Positions 10,043 through 18,525 of a stretch of 64,000 bases of DNA are shown piece by piece. Both the position numbers and the translations under genes were made by a program. Source of the DNA: Gymnodinialimonas ceratoperidinii (GTDB lineage: Bacteria; Pseudomonadota; Alphaproteobacteria; Rhodobacterales; Rhodobacteraceae); NCBI RefSeq assembly GCF_019297855.1, contig NZ_CP079194.1, positions 124,001 through 188,000 on the forward strand, read 5' to 3'. The notes beneath the pieces were generated by a model. The model was given only the letters and a program-made list of their open reading frames with translations, had not been told where the DNA came from and searched no databases. The stretch's first letter is position 1, and each line of letters starts with the position of its first letter.

Positions 10043-11530
10043 ATGAAACGACTTAGTTATATCCTTTCCACGCTGGCGCTTGCCGCGGCGTCCCCCGCGG
10101 TCGCCCAGACCTCTGCACCGGAGCTGTGGGCCGAGTGGCTGGCTCAAGCCGAGGCCACCGGCCAGAACGTGACCGCTGACGTGACCGAAACCGACACCGG
10201 CCTGACGCTCTCCAACCTCACCGTGCTTTTCGAGGATGAGGCCGTCACGACCCGCGGCGTGATCGACGAGATCCAGATGACCGAGAACGCGGACGGTACC
10301 ATCAGCGTCAGCTACTCCGATCTCTACACGATGACCTTTACCTTCTCGGTCGATGATGACGCGCCGCCGGCGAACATCGAGATGCTGGTGCGGCACGAGA
10401 ACCTCGGCATGGAGGTGTCCGGCGAGGCGGGCGCGCGGGTCTATGCCTACGCCGCCGATCAGCTGTCGATCACCGAGGGGCGGCTGTGGGGCGGTGGCAG
10501 CGAGCCGCCGACCATCGACGTCGACATGGTGCTGACGGACCTCGATTCCACCTACACCATCACCGGTACGGACCCTGCCACGATGCGGTTCAGCTCCGAC
10601 GGCAGCCTTGGTGGCTTGACCCTGCGGGTAGAGCTTGCCTCGCCGGATGAGCCCGGCTCCTTCAAGTCCGGGCTGATGATCGGCCCGATGGAGGCGACCA
10701 GCGCCGGGACGCTGCTCTCGCTGGCAAACCTCAACCAGGCGGACGACGCGCTGCCCGAGGGCTTCGAGCTCACCGGCAATACGACCTACGCGTCAATGGC
10801 GTTCGAGATGCTGTTCGAAGCGCCGCAAGAAGGCTTTGCCGTCAATTATCGCAACGACGGGGGCAGCATCGGAGCCGCGATTGCGCCCGATGAGATGAGC
10901 TACAACATCGCGGCCAGCGGCGCGCGGGCGATGATCACGGGGACCGACATCCCCGTGCCGGTCGAGTTTTCTGTCGGCTCCAGCGAAGTGGCCCTGTCCC
11001 TGCCGCTGATGGCCTCGGACGCGCCGCAGGACATGGGTCTACGGGTCGGGGTGCAGGAGCTTGTCGTGGGTGACGCGCTGCTGAGCATGGTCGATCCCGG
11101 CCGCGCCTTGCCGCGTGATCCGATGAGCCTCCTGTTCGACGCATCCGGCCAGGTGCAACTGTTCATGGACCTTGCGAACATCGACCCGGACGAGATGACC
11201 GGTCCCCCGGGTGAGCTGCGCACGCTGAGCGTGAACGAGATGAACCTCTCGGTCGGTGGCGCGGCATTGACGGGCACGGCGGATTTCAACTTCACGCCGG
11301 GTCAGATCGTCCCGATGCCGGTCGGCTCGGCTGATCTGGAGCTTGCCGGGGGCAACGCCCTTCTGGACGCGCTGATCGACGGCGGCCTTGTGCCGAACGA
11401 ACAGGGTGCCTTCATTCGCGGGGCCGCCAACGTCTTTGCGCGGCCCGGTGCAGGTCCGGACACATTGGAGACCACGGTGGAATTCGGCGCCGACGGCTCG
11501 ATCACGGCGAACGGCATTCCGCTGCAATAA
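10043..11530 (+). CDS. DUF2125 domain secreted protein
   Basis: A 495-residue protein with a Sec signal peptide (MKRLSYILSTLALAAASPAVAQ, cleavage about residue 22) and a long acidic, beta-rich body rich in Asp, Thr and Gly. It resembles the alphaproteobacterial DUF2125 family, of unknown function and assumed to be periplasmic. No catalytic motif was seen. It stands alone with its own promoter region (9889-10042) and a downstream hairpin. Confidence 0.75.
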   Translation: MKRLSYILSTLALAAASPAVAQTSAPELWAEWLAQAEATGQNVTADVTETDTGLTLSNLTVLFEDEAVTTRGVIDEIQMTENADGTISVSYSDLYTMTFTFSVDDDAPPANIEMLVRHENLGMEVSGEAGARVYAYAADQLSITEGRLWGGGSEPPTIDVDMVLTDLDSTYTITGTDPATMRFSSDGSLGGLTLRVELASPDEPGSFKSGLMIGPMEATSAGTLLSLANLNQADDALPEGFELTGNTTYASMAFEMLFEAPQEGFAVNYRNDGGSIGAAIAPDEMSYNIAASGARAMITGTDIPVPVEFSVGSSEVALSLPLMASDAPQDMGLRVGVQELVVGDALLSMVDPGRALPRDPMSLLFDASGQVQLFMDLANIDPDEMTGPPGELRTLSVNEMNLSVGGAALTGTADFNFTPGQIVPMPVGSADLELAGGNALLDALIDGGLVPNEQGAFIRGAANVFARPGAGPDTLETTVEFGADGSITANGIPLQ

Positions 11531-11555
11531 GCCTCTTGTTCGAGACAATTTTGCA

Positions 11556-11581
11556 CGGCCCGGGGATCATTCCTCGGGCCG
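11556..11581 (+). terminator. Probable terminator after the DUF2125 gene
   Basis: Stem CGGCCCG/CGGGCCG (11556-11562 with 11575-11581), extended by GG/CC pairs, and followed only by a weak T tract. Confidence 0.5.
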
Positions 11582-11644
11582 TTGCGCTTGCAAGCCTGCC
11601 GCCCCGGCTCTACCTCGGTTGCAACCCATGCCTTGAGGACTCCC

Positions 11645-12994
11645 ATGACCGATACCGCGCTTGCTCCCCTCGCCGCTGCTTTGCTTGAGGCCGCCACCCG
11701 TGCCGGGGCCGATGCGGCAGACGCCTTGGCCGTTGACGGCACCTCGGTCAGCATTGGCGTTCTGAACGGCGCGCTGGAACAGGCTGAGCGGTCCGAGGGG
11801 ATCGAGGTCGGGCTGAGGGTTCTGGTCGGTAACCGGCAGGCTTGCGTCTCGGCCTCGGATACCTCGCCCGAGACCCTGCGGGAGATGGCTGAACGCGCCG
11901 TCACCATGGCCCGTCTGGCCCCGGAAGATCCCTATGCGGGCCTTGCCGACCCCGCACAGCTCAGCACCCTGCGCGATGGCGCTGCCCTAGATATGAACGA
12001 CACCGGCGCTGACCCGGACCCCGCCGCGCTCGAGGCGATGGCGCTGGAGGCCGAGGCTGCCGCCTTGGCCGTCAATGGCGTCGCGCAGGTGTCGAATGCC
12101 GGGGCAGGTTTCTCCCGGCGGCAGGTGCATCTGGCCGCGACCAACGGGTTTGCCGGGGGTTACGCGCGCACCGATCACGGTGTGCATTGCGTGGCGATCA
12201 CCGGCGAGGGCGTGAAGATGGAGCGCGACTACTTCGGTGACGCGCGCAATCACGCACGCGATCTGATGGCGCCGGAAGACGTCGGCCGTCTGGCCGGCGA
12301 GCGCACCGTCGCGCGTGCCGGGGCCTCGAAGCCGCCGACCGGCGCGTTTCCGGTGATCTTCGACGAGCGTATCTCTTCGGGGCTGATCGGCCACCTTCTG
12401 GCGGCCACCAATGGCACCGCCATTACCCGTGGCGCGTCGTGGGCCCGCGATCTCTTGGGGGAGCAGGTGCTCCCCAAGGGGCTCTCCATCATCGAAGAGC
12501 CGCACCGCCCCCGCACCTCGGCAAGCCGCCCCTTCGACGCGGAAGGCCTGCCCACCGCCGATCGGCTTATCGTCGAGGACGGTATCCTGAACGGCTGGAC
12601 GCTGGACCTTTCCACGGCCCGCAAACTGGGGCTGACCTCCACCGCTTCGGCCACCCGCGGCACCGGCGCGCCGCCCTCCCCCTCCGTGGGCAACGCGCGG
12701 CTGACCGCAGGCTCGTACACGCATGAGCAGCTTCTGGCGGAAATGGGAACCGGGTTGCTGATCACCTCGCTGATCGGATCCTCGATCAATGCGACCACGG
12801 GCGACTACTCTCGCGGGGCATCGGGGTTCTGGGTCGAGAACGGCGAAATCAGCCATTCGGTGAACGAATGCACCGTCGCGGGCAACCTGCGCGACATGTT
12901 GCTGAGCCTCGTGCCAGCCAATGACGCGCGGCCCCATCTGAGCCGCGTGGTGCCCTCCCTTTTGGTCGAAGGATTGACGATTGCCGGGGCCTGA
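11645..12994 (+). CDS. pmbA: TldD/PmbA family metalloprotease subunit (TldE-like)
   Basis: A 449-residue member of the TldD/PmbA (TldE) family. In enterobacteria TldD/TldE form a cytoplasmic heterodimeric protease that trims peptides such as microcin B17 and CcdA. Family strings such as RTDHGVHCVAITGEG and the glycine-rich C-terminal part (SRGASGFWVENGEI) are present. This sequence lacks a clear HExxxH metal site, which is normal for the TldE partner. No tldD is in the window. The ATG at 11645 follows a TTGAGGA ribosome site. Confidence 0.88.
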   Translation: MTDTALAPLAAALLEAATRAGADAADALAVDGTSVSIGVLNGALEQAERSEGIEVGLRVLVGNRQACVSASDTSPETLREMAERAVTMARLAPEDPYAGLADPAQLSTLRDGAALDMNDTGADPDPAALEAMALEAEAAALAVNGVAQVSNAGAGFSRRQVHLAATNGFAGGYARTDHGVHCVAITGEGVKMERDYFGDARNHARDLMAPEDVGRLAGERTVARAGASKPPTGAFPVIFDERISSGLIGHLLAATNGTAITRGASWARDLLGEQVLPKGLSIIEEPHRPRTSASRPFDAEGLPTADRLIVEDGILNGWTLDLSTARKLGLTSTASATRGTGAPPSPSVGNARLTAGSYTHEQLLAEMGTGLLITSLIGSSINATTGDYSRGASGFWVENGEISHSVNECTVAGNLRDMLLSLVPANDARPHLSRVVPSLLVEGLTIAGA

Positions 12995-13769
12995 AGACGA
13001 CCTCAAGCTGCTGCGCGACGCCGCCTTGCGGGCGGGCGAGATCGCCAAGCAGTACTTCGGTCAGGACCCTGCCGTCTACGACAAGGGCGCAGAAGGCCCG
13101 GTGACCGAGGCCGATCTGGCGATCGACGTGATGCTGCGCGAGACGCTGCTGACCGCGCGGCCTGATTACGGCTGGTTGTCGGAGGAGACAGAGGACGGCC
13201 CTGACCGGCTCGACGCAGAGCATGTGTTCATCTGCGATCCCATCGACGGCACCCGCGCGTTCATCGAGGGTGGCACGAGCTTCTCTCACTCGCTGGCCGT
13301 CGCGCGGAATGGCAAGATCACCGCAGCGGCGGTCTTTGTGCCCATGCGGGACAAGCTCTACACGGCGGCGCTTGGGGCGGGCAGCACGCTCAACCAGAAG
13401 CCCCTCAAGGTGACCGAGACGGTGAATTTGGCCGAGGCCACGGTGCTGACCACCAAGGCCAACCTGTTGGCCCACCACTGGAAAGCCGACATCCCGAGCG
13501 TGCGCAAGGCCTACCGCCCGTCGCTCGCCTACCGCATGTCGCTGGTCGGCGAGGGGCGTTTCGATGCGATGATGACCTTCCGGCCCACGTGGGAGTGGGA
13601 CATCGCGGCAGGGGCGTTGATCATATCGGAGGCAGGGGGCGTGGTGACTGACGGCTATGGCCAGGCACTGCAGTTCAATGGTCCCGCCGCGCAGGTGAAC
13701 GGTGTCTTGACCGGAAGCGCGGCGGTGCATCGCGCCTTGCTGGACCTGCGGCCGGCCTTCACCGGCTAG
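12981..13769 (+). CDS. Inositol monophosphatase family / CysQ-like 3'(2'),5'-bisphosphate nucleotidase
   Basis: A 262-residue Mg-dependent sugar- or nucleotide-phosphatase. Metal ligands lie in WLSEETED (about 65-72) and DPIDGTRAF (86-94), with the distal WEWDIAAGALIISEAGG motif. The family covers CysQ, which recycles PAP from sulfate assimilation, and inositol monophosphatases; the sequence does not fully separate them. The start is TTG and lies 14 bases inside pmbA, so it depends on coupled translation. Confidence 0.87.
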   Translation: MPGPEDDLKLLRDAALRAGEIAKQYFGQDPAVYDKGAEGPVTEADLAIDVMLRETLLTARPDYGWLSEETEDGPDRLDAEHVFICDPIDGTRAFIEGGTSFSHSLAVARNGKITAAAVFVPMRDKLYTAALGAGSTLNQKPLKVTETVNLAEATVLTTKANLLAHHWKADIPSVRKAYRPSLAYRMSLVGEGRFDAMMTFRPTWEWDIAAGALIISEAGGVVTDGYGQALQFNGPAAQVNGVLTGSAAVHRALLDLRPAFTG

Positions 13770-13778
13770 AGCGGTTCT

Positions 13779-13961
13779 CTAGGGGCCGCTGACCCGGAAC
13801 ACCACAATGTTCAATGGCCCCGTCGCCATGATCCGGCTGGCCGAGAAAACCTCGGCATCCGCGGGAGCATCGGTATGGGCAATTGCAGCCTGAGGGAGGG
13901 TCGCAAGCACGGTGACGATCAAGAGCGGGGCCAGTTTTGAAAGGGAGGATGAGAAGGGCAT
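13779..13961 (-). CDS. Small hypothetical exported protein
   Basis: About 60 residues, starting MPFSSSLSKLAPLLIVTVLA with a plausible signal peptide (cleavage near AIA-HTD). The mature part of about 35 residues ends in NIVVFRVSGP. No strong ribosome site precedes the ATG and no family is recognised. It converges on the CysQ-like gene. Coding status is uncertain. Confidence 0.4.
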   Translation of the reverse strand: MPFSSSLSKLAPLLIVTVLATLPQAAIAHTDAPADAEVFSASRIMATGPLNIVVFRVSGP

Positions 13962-14202
13962 GGCAGCTATGGCGTCTCTGGAAAAAGGGGTGGCGAAATC
14001 TCTCTGATGTCTCTGTGCTTGCCTTAACAACCTACGAAATCAGGCAAAGTTCCGCGAGTAAGGCTCTCCTTACCTCTCACGCGAAAACCCCCGCCGTGGG
14101 GAGACACGGGCGGGGGCTGACGCGAGGCGGCTGACGCGGCGGGGAGGGAGAGAGCGTGAGCGGGCCTTGCGAAGGGCGACAATCTTGCCGGCGAAGCTGA
14201 TC

Positions 14203-14367
14203 TCAGCGCGGGCGATATGCTGGTTCAACCCGGCGGGCCCGGTCGCGTCGCTGGAGATCAGGGGAGGAACCTCCAGCGACGGTGCGGGCGACAACGGAGG
14301 GGGTCATAGCGAGGAGAGAGGCGAAAAGCGCCATGGCTGTGACGAGGTAGAAAAAATGGATGATCAT
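14203..14367 (-). CDS. Small hypothetical membrane or exported peptide
   Basis: 54 residues. A strong ribosome site (GGAGG, 9 bases before the ATG) supports translation. The N-terminus MIIHFFYLVTAMALFASLLA is hydrophobic, and the tail is basic (QRRDRARRVEPAYRPR). This fits a single membrane helix with an Arg-rich tail, or a signal peptide. No family is recognised. It is divergent from the DUF4170 gene. Confidence 0.45.
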   Translation of the reverse strand: MIIHFFYLVTAMALFASLLAMTPSVVARTVAGGSSPDLQRRDRARRVEPAYRPR

Positions 14368-14557
14368 TGGAAAATACCTCCGTTGCGATGACACCAATAT
14401 GCGCCTCGCACGGCCTCCGCGCCATGGAGGGAAACCTGACCCCGCCGCGGCGCGTTACCCCCTTTCAAGCGTCGCGCCGTGCCACACAAAACCGGTTCCC
14501 CCGGTCAAGCCACATGCTGTAAGGGTGCGAGTGATATTCAACCTGTCGGAGATCCCC

Positions 14558-14803
14558 ATGCCCCAACGCCTGCACCTTGTTTTCGGCGGAGAGCTGAAAG
14601 ACCCTCAGAAGACGGAATTCGAAAACCCCAACGATATCCACATCGTCGGCATGTTCCCCGATTACGCCTCGGCCTACGACGCGTGGAAATCGGAAGCGCA
14701 GCGCACCGTGGACAACGCCCACATGCGCTATTTCATCGCTCATATTCACCGCCTGCGCGACGAGGCGACCGAAGGCTCCTCCACCGAAGAACTCGGCGGC
14801 TGA
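14558..14803 (+). CDS. DUF4170 domain protein
   Basis: An 81-residue cytoplasmic protein of the DUF4170 family (LHLVFGGELKDPQKTEF; VGMFPDYASAYDAWKSEAQRTVD). Members are found beside waaA in Rhodobacterales, as here, only 6 bases upstream. Its function is unknown; a link to Kdo/lipid A work rests on context alone. A GGAGATCCCC sequence precedes the ATG. Confidence 0.85.
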   Translation: MPQRLHLVFGGELKDPQKTEFENPNDIHIVGMFPDYASAYDAWKSEAQRTVDNAHMRYFIAHIHRLRDEATEGSSTEELGG

Positions 14804-14809
14804 GCCTTC

Positions 14810-16102
14810 ATGGCGCGATCCCTCACCCTCGGCCTCTATCTTGCATGGTCCGCGCGCGGCGCGCGCACCTTTGCGGAGCGAAAGCTGCGCGAGCGGCTTG
14901 CCGATGGCAAAGAGGATGCCGCGCGGCTGGATGAGCGGCGCGGGATCGCCAGCCTGCCGCGGCCCGACGGGCCGCTGGTCTGGTTCCACGCGGCATCTGT
15001 CGGCGAGTCGCTGGCCTTGCTGGAACTGATCCGGCGCGCCCTGGAAGAGCGTGAGGATCTGACCGTTCTGGTGACCACGGGGACCGTGACCTCTGCCGCC
15101 GTGATGGCCGACCGGCTGCCCGAGCGCGCCATCCACCAGTTCGCGCCGCTGGATGCCAAGCGTTTTGTCACCGCCTTCCTAGATCACTGGAAGCCCGACG
15201 TGGCGATCTGGACGGAGAGCGAGCTGTGGCCCACGCTGGTCGTGGAAACCCACGCCCGCGACATCCCGATGCTGCTGCTCAACGCGCGCATGTCGAAGGC
15301 CAGCCACGACAAGTGGCGTTTTGCCCGCGGGATGGTGCGCAGCCTTCTGGGGCGGTTTCAGGCAGCCTTGGTGCAGGACAATCTGACGATGGTCTACCTG
15401 CGCCGCTTGGGGATGCCCGTGGACCGGATGAAGGTGATGGGCACCCTGAAGGAAGGCGCCGCCGCCCTGCCCTGCAACGAGGATGACCGCGCCGAGATGG
15501 CGAAGGTTCTGGCAGGGCGTCCGGTCTGGCTCGCGGCGTCCACCCATGAGGGGGAGGAGAAGCTGGTTCTGCAGGCGCACCGGATGGCGATGCGATCCTC
15601 GCCCCGGCTGCTCTTGATCCTCGTGCCGCGTCATCCCGAACGCGCCGACGAGATCGCCGAGCATCTGCAGGCCGAAGGCTGGCGCTTTGCCCGTCGCAGC
15701 GCAGGCGAAGAGCCGACGGATGTGGCTCCGGTCTTCCTCGCCGACACCATGGGTGAACTGGGCCTCTGGTACCGGCTCTCGCCAATCAGCTTCGTGGGCG
15801 GCAGCCTCGTGGCCATCGGCGGCCATAACCCGTTCGAGCCGGCCGCCCTGGGCTCTGCGATCCTGCATGGGCCCTACGTGACGAACTTCGTCGACATCTA
15901 CGATCGCCTGCGCGAGGGCGGCGCGGCGCGGCTTGTCTCTTCGCCTGAGAAGCTGGCGGGCCAGGTGGCCGAATTGCTCAATCCTGACGAGGCGGCAACC
16001 ATGGCTGCGGCGGCATGGCAGGTGATCTCGGACGGGGCGGATGTGACCGACCGGGCGCTGGCGCTGATCATCGATACGCTGGAAGAGGCGGAGACCCCCT
16101 GA
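14810..16102 (+). CDS. waaA: 3-deoxy-D-manno-octulosonic acid (Kdo) transferase
   Basis: A 430-residue GT30-family enzyme that adds Kdo from CMP-Kdo to the lipid A precursor at the cytoplasmic face of the inner membrane. N-terminal strings WFHAASVGESLALLELI and IWTESELWPTLVVE and the C-terminal GGHNPFEPAALG (about 336-347) are diagnostic. Its stop overlaps the lpxK start (TGATG). Together with lpxK it forms the late lipid A assembly step. Confidence 0.95.
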   Translation: MARSLTLGLYLAWSARGARTFAERKLRERLADGKEDAARLDERRGIASLPRPDGPLVWFHAASVGESLALLELIRRALEEREDLTVLVTTGTVTSAAVMADRLPERAIHQFAPLDAKRFVTAFLDHWKPDVAIWTESELWPTLVVETHARDIPMLLLNARMSKASHDKWRFARGMVRSLLGRFQAALVQDNLTMVYLRRLGMPVDRMKVMGTLKEGAAALPCNEDDRAEMAKVLAGRPVWLAASTHEGEEKLVLQAHRMAMRSSPRLLLILVPRHPERADEIAEHLQAEGWRFARRSAGEEPTDVAPVFLADTMGELGLWYRLSPISFVGGSLVAIGGHNPFEPAALGSAILHGPYVTNFVDIYDRLREGGAARLVSSPEKLAGQVAELLNPDEAATMAAAAWQVISDGADVTDRALALIIDTLEEAETP

Positions 16103-17091
16103 TGCGCGCGCCGGGGTTCTGGCACGAACCGGCGGGGCTCTTGTCCTCGATCCTGTCCCCACTTGGGGCGCTCTACGCGGCTGGCACGGCGCGGCGTCTC
16201 GCCTCCGGCGCGCGGGAAAGCGTGGGCGTGCCGGTGATCTGCATCGGCAACATCAACGCAGGCGGCACCGGCAAGACGCCAACGGCGATCGCGGTGGCTC
16301 AGAAGGTGGCGGCGCGCGGTGTCGTCGTCCATGCCGTCACCCGCGGCTATGGCGGCGCGCTGGAGGGACCGGTCCGTGTCGACGAGCGCGGGCACAGCGC
16401 GCGGGAGGTGGGCGACGAAGCGCTCCTGCTGGCCGCCTTCCTGCCGACATGGGTCGCGAAAGACCGCGTTGCCGGGGCGAAAGCTGCCGTGGCCGCCGGC
16501 GCACAGTGCCTGATCCTCGATGACGGATTCCAGAACCCCGGCCTCGCCCATGACCTGTCGGTCGTGGTGGTCGACGCCTGGCGCGGCTTCGGCAATGGCC
16601 GGGTGATCCCCGCGGGACCCTTGCGGGAACCGGTGGACGTGGGGCTTTCGCGCGCCGACCTGCTTTTGAGCATCGGACCCGCCCCTGCGCAGACGCGCTT
16701 CGAGAAGGCTTGGGGGGACCGACTGGCCGTGCCGCACATGAGAGGCGCGCTGGCGCCATTGCCGACCGGCTTGCCCCTCGACGGGCTTCCGGTTCTTGCC
16801 TTCGCGGGTATCGGCCATCCGGAGAAATTCTTTCAGACCCTGCGCGACATGGGGGCGAACCTCCTCGCGACCCACGCCTTGGCCGACCACCAGCCCTTGA
16901 GCGATGCTCTGATGACCCGGCTCCTGCGGGAGGCCGGCCAGCGCGGCGCGCAGGTGGTGACGACCGAGAAGGACGCCGTGCGGCTCGCGCCGGAGTTTCG
17001 GCAGCAGGTGATGACCGTGCCGGTCCGGCTGGAGGCGGAGGATTGGACGCCCTTGGAGCGCGAGTTGGATCGGATCATGGCGCGCCTCTAG
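16102..17091 (+). CDS. lpxK: Tetraacyldisaccharide 4'-kinase
   Basis: A 329-residue membrane-associated kinase that phosphorylates the 4' position of the lipid A disaccharide. The P-loop is GGTGKT (residues 54-59) after IGNINA. VTRGYGG, LDDGFQNP and the C-terminal TTEKDAVRL (the lipid/phosphate site) are all conserved. Its start overlaps the waaA stop, so expression is coupled. Confidence 0.95.
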   Translation: MRAPGFWHEPAGLLSSILSPLGALYAAGTARRLASGARESVGVPVICIGNINAGGTGKTPTAIAVAQKVAARGVVVHAVTRGYGGALEGPVRVDERGHSAREVGDEALLLAAFLPTWVAKDRVAGAKAAVAAGAQCLILDDGFQNPGLAHDLSVVVVDAWRGFGNGRVIPAGPLREPVDVGLSRADLLLSIGPAPAQTRFEKAWGDRLAVPHMRGALAPLPTGLPLDGLPVLAFAGIGHPEKFFQTLRDMGANLLATHALADHQPLSDALMTRLLREAGQRGAQVVTTEKDAVRLAPEFRQQVMTVPVRLEAEDWTPLERELDRIMARL

Positions 17092-17117
17092 CTGCCGTTG
17101 CACTGACGGCGGCTGTT

Positions 17118-17157
17118 GCTCCGGAAGAGCCGTATTTTTGAAAAGATGAAGGAGGGG
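17118..17157 (+). repeat. Dispersed intergenic element, copy 2
   Basis: A small hairpin (GCTCCGGAAGAGC) followed by CGTATTTTTGAAAAGATGAAGG. It shares the tail with the other three copies and is closest to copy 4. It follows the lpxK stop by 27 bases. Confidence 0.65.
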
Positions 17158-17186
17158 GTGCGGCGTGTGACCGCCCTCACAGGGGT

Positions 17187-17217
17187 GATCCGCGCCCGGT
17201 TGCGGGGGGCGCGGATC
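17187..17217. terminator. Bidirectional hairpin between convergent lpxK and the dsbA-like gene
   Basis: A perfect 10-bp stem (17187-17196 with 17208-17217, GATCCGCGCC pairing with GGCGCGGATC) with an 11-base loop. It lies 7 bases past the dsbA-like stop. There is no T tract, so it may act as a transcript-end stabiliser rather than a strict terminator. Confidence 0.5.
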
Positions 17218-17224
17218 CGGAGGG

Positions 17225-17908
17225 TCAACCTGCGGCTTCGATGGCGGTATCGAGAAGCGCGCTCATGTCGGTGTAGTTCATGTTGCCGTGCAGCTCATCG
17301 TTGAGGATGAAGGCCGGCGTGCCGGGGATTTCATGCACTTCCATGTTCGCCTCGTAGGTCGCGATCATCGCCTCGGCCATGGCGGCGTCAGTCATGCAGG
17401 CGTCGAGTTCCTCGTTCGAGAGGCCGGCGGTGCGGCCGATGCGGCGCAGGTTCTCGGCGATCTCGGCGGGGGAGCCTTGCGTCCACTCGCCCTGCTGCTG
17501 GTAGAGCAGGTCGACGATGCCGAAGTAGCGCAGCGGGCCGCCGCAGCGCGCGACCATGCCGGCCCAGAGGCCATAGCGGTCGAAGTAGACTTCGCGGTAG
17601 ATGAAGTTGATCAGGCCGGGTTCGATGTAGTCGCGGTTCAGCTCGGGGAAGACGTTGCTGTGGAAGCTGCGGCAATGGGGGCAGGTGAAGCTGGCGTATT
17701 CGATCAGTGTCACCGGGCTGTCGGGATTGCCTTTCGACATCTCGGTCACCTCGGGAAGCTCCGTGACTTCCTGCGCGTTGGCGGCCGAGAAGGGCGTCAG
17801 CGGGGCTTCCGTCTGGAAGCGTTGGCCGCCGCGGCCGTTCCATACCAGATAGGCGCCTGCGCCGAGGACACCGGTGGCGCCGCCCAAGATCATGGCTCTG
17901 CGATCCAT
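17225..17908 (-). CDS. DsbA-family thiol oxidoreductase, membrane-anchored or exported
   Basis: A 227-residue thioredoxin-fold protein (Thioredoxin_4 type). The redox motif is C76-P-H-C79 in SFTCPHCRSFH, and the cis-Pro loop is IPGTPAFI. The N-terminus MDRRAMILGGATGVLGAGAYLVW carries an RR followed by a hydrophobic stretch, compatible with Tat export or a membrane anchor. It would catalyse disulfide formation or exchange in the periplasm. It lies downstream of the DUF721 gene, a pairing seen in related genomes beside mutY. Confidence 0.9.
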   Translation of the reverse strand: MDRRAMILGGATGVLGAGAYLVWNGRGGQRFQTEAPLTPFSAANAQEVTELPEVTEMSKGNPDSPVTLIEYASFTCPHCRSFHSNVFPELNRDYIEPGLINFIYREVYFDRYGLWAGMVARCGGPLRYFGIVDLLYQQQGEWTQGSPAEIAENLRRIGRTAGLSNEELDACMTDAAMAEAMIATYEANMEVHEIPGTPAFILNDELHGNMNYTDMSALLDTAIEAAG

Positions 17909-17918
17909 TTAATTCTCC

Positions 17919-18446
17919 TTAACGATTTGTCTGTGTAACTATGTTCCCGGCCAGCTTTCGCAAGGCGTCGCGCAGCTCGGGATCGGTGATGTGATCGAGG
18001 CCGCGGGTGGCCTGTGCAAGGCGCGCCGGGTCGGGTGCGGGTTTGGCTTTCGGCTTGGTGGCGACGAAAGCGACCTGCCCTTCCGCGAAACCGGTTGGGG
18101 CGGTCTGGGTGACCTGAACGTCCTTGATCGCGGAATAACCGTAGCAGGCGTTGACGCGCGTGATGATGACCTCGCGGCTCATTTCCAGCATCGGCGCCTT
18201 GGCCCCGGTTGTCAGAAGAACCAGCGTCCCGCCGAAGCCGCGGCCGAATTTGACCTTCACCGGCACGGCCATCTCGGCGATCTCGGGCCCCACGATTTCT
18301 GCCCAGTGGGTCAGCAGCTTGGTCTCGGCAAAGCCCCGCTTTTCGGCCGGGGTGCGCAGCTCGGAGCCCACCAGCGTCACGGCACGCTCGAAGCCGCGCT
18401 TGCGGCGCGGGTTGGGCTGTGGCGTCTTGGTCGGGCGGGCGGCCAT
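17919..18446 (-). CDS. DUF721 domain (DciA-like) protein
   Basis: A 175-residue basic protein with the DUF721 domain (LLTHWAEIVGPEIAEMAVPVKVKF). DciA, a DUF721 protein, loads the replicative helicase in bacteria lacking DnaC; the same role here is family-based inference. The ATG at 18446 follows AAAGGTT; a GTG seven codons upstream is possible. It is divergent from mutY, with 79 bases between their starts. Confidence 0.82.
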   Translation of the reverse strand: MAARPTKTPQPNPRRKRGFERAVTLVGSELRTPAEKRGFAETKLLTHWAEIVGPEIAEMAVPVKVKFGRGFGGTLVLLTTGAKAPMLEMSREVIITRVNACYGYSAIKDVQVTQTAPTGFAEGQVAFVATKPKAKPAPDPARLAQATRGLDHITDPELRDALRKLAGNIVTQTNR

Positions 18447-18525
18447 GGGTTGAACCTTTCGTTGCACGCACTCTATGCCTTCACGGGATGCTAACCAATA
18501 TCATGCGGCGAAGATTGGATAACGG

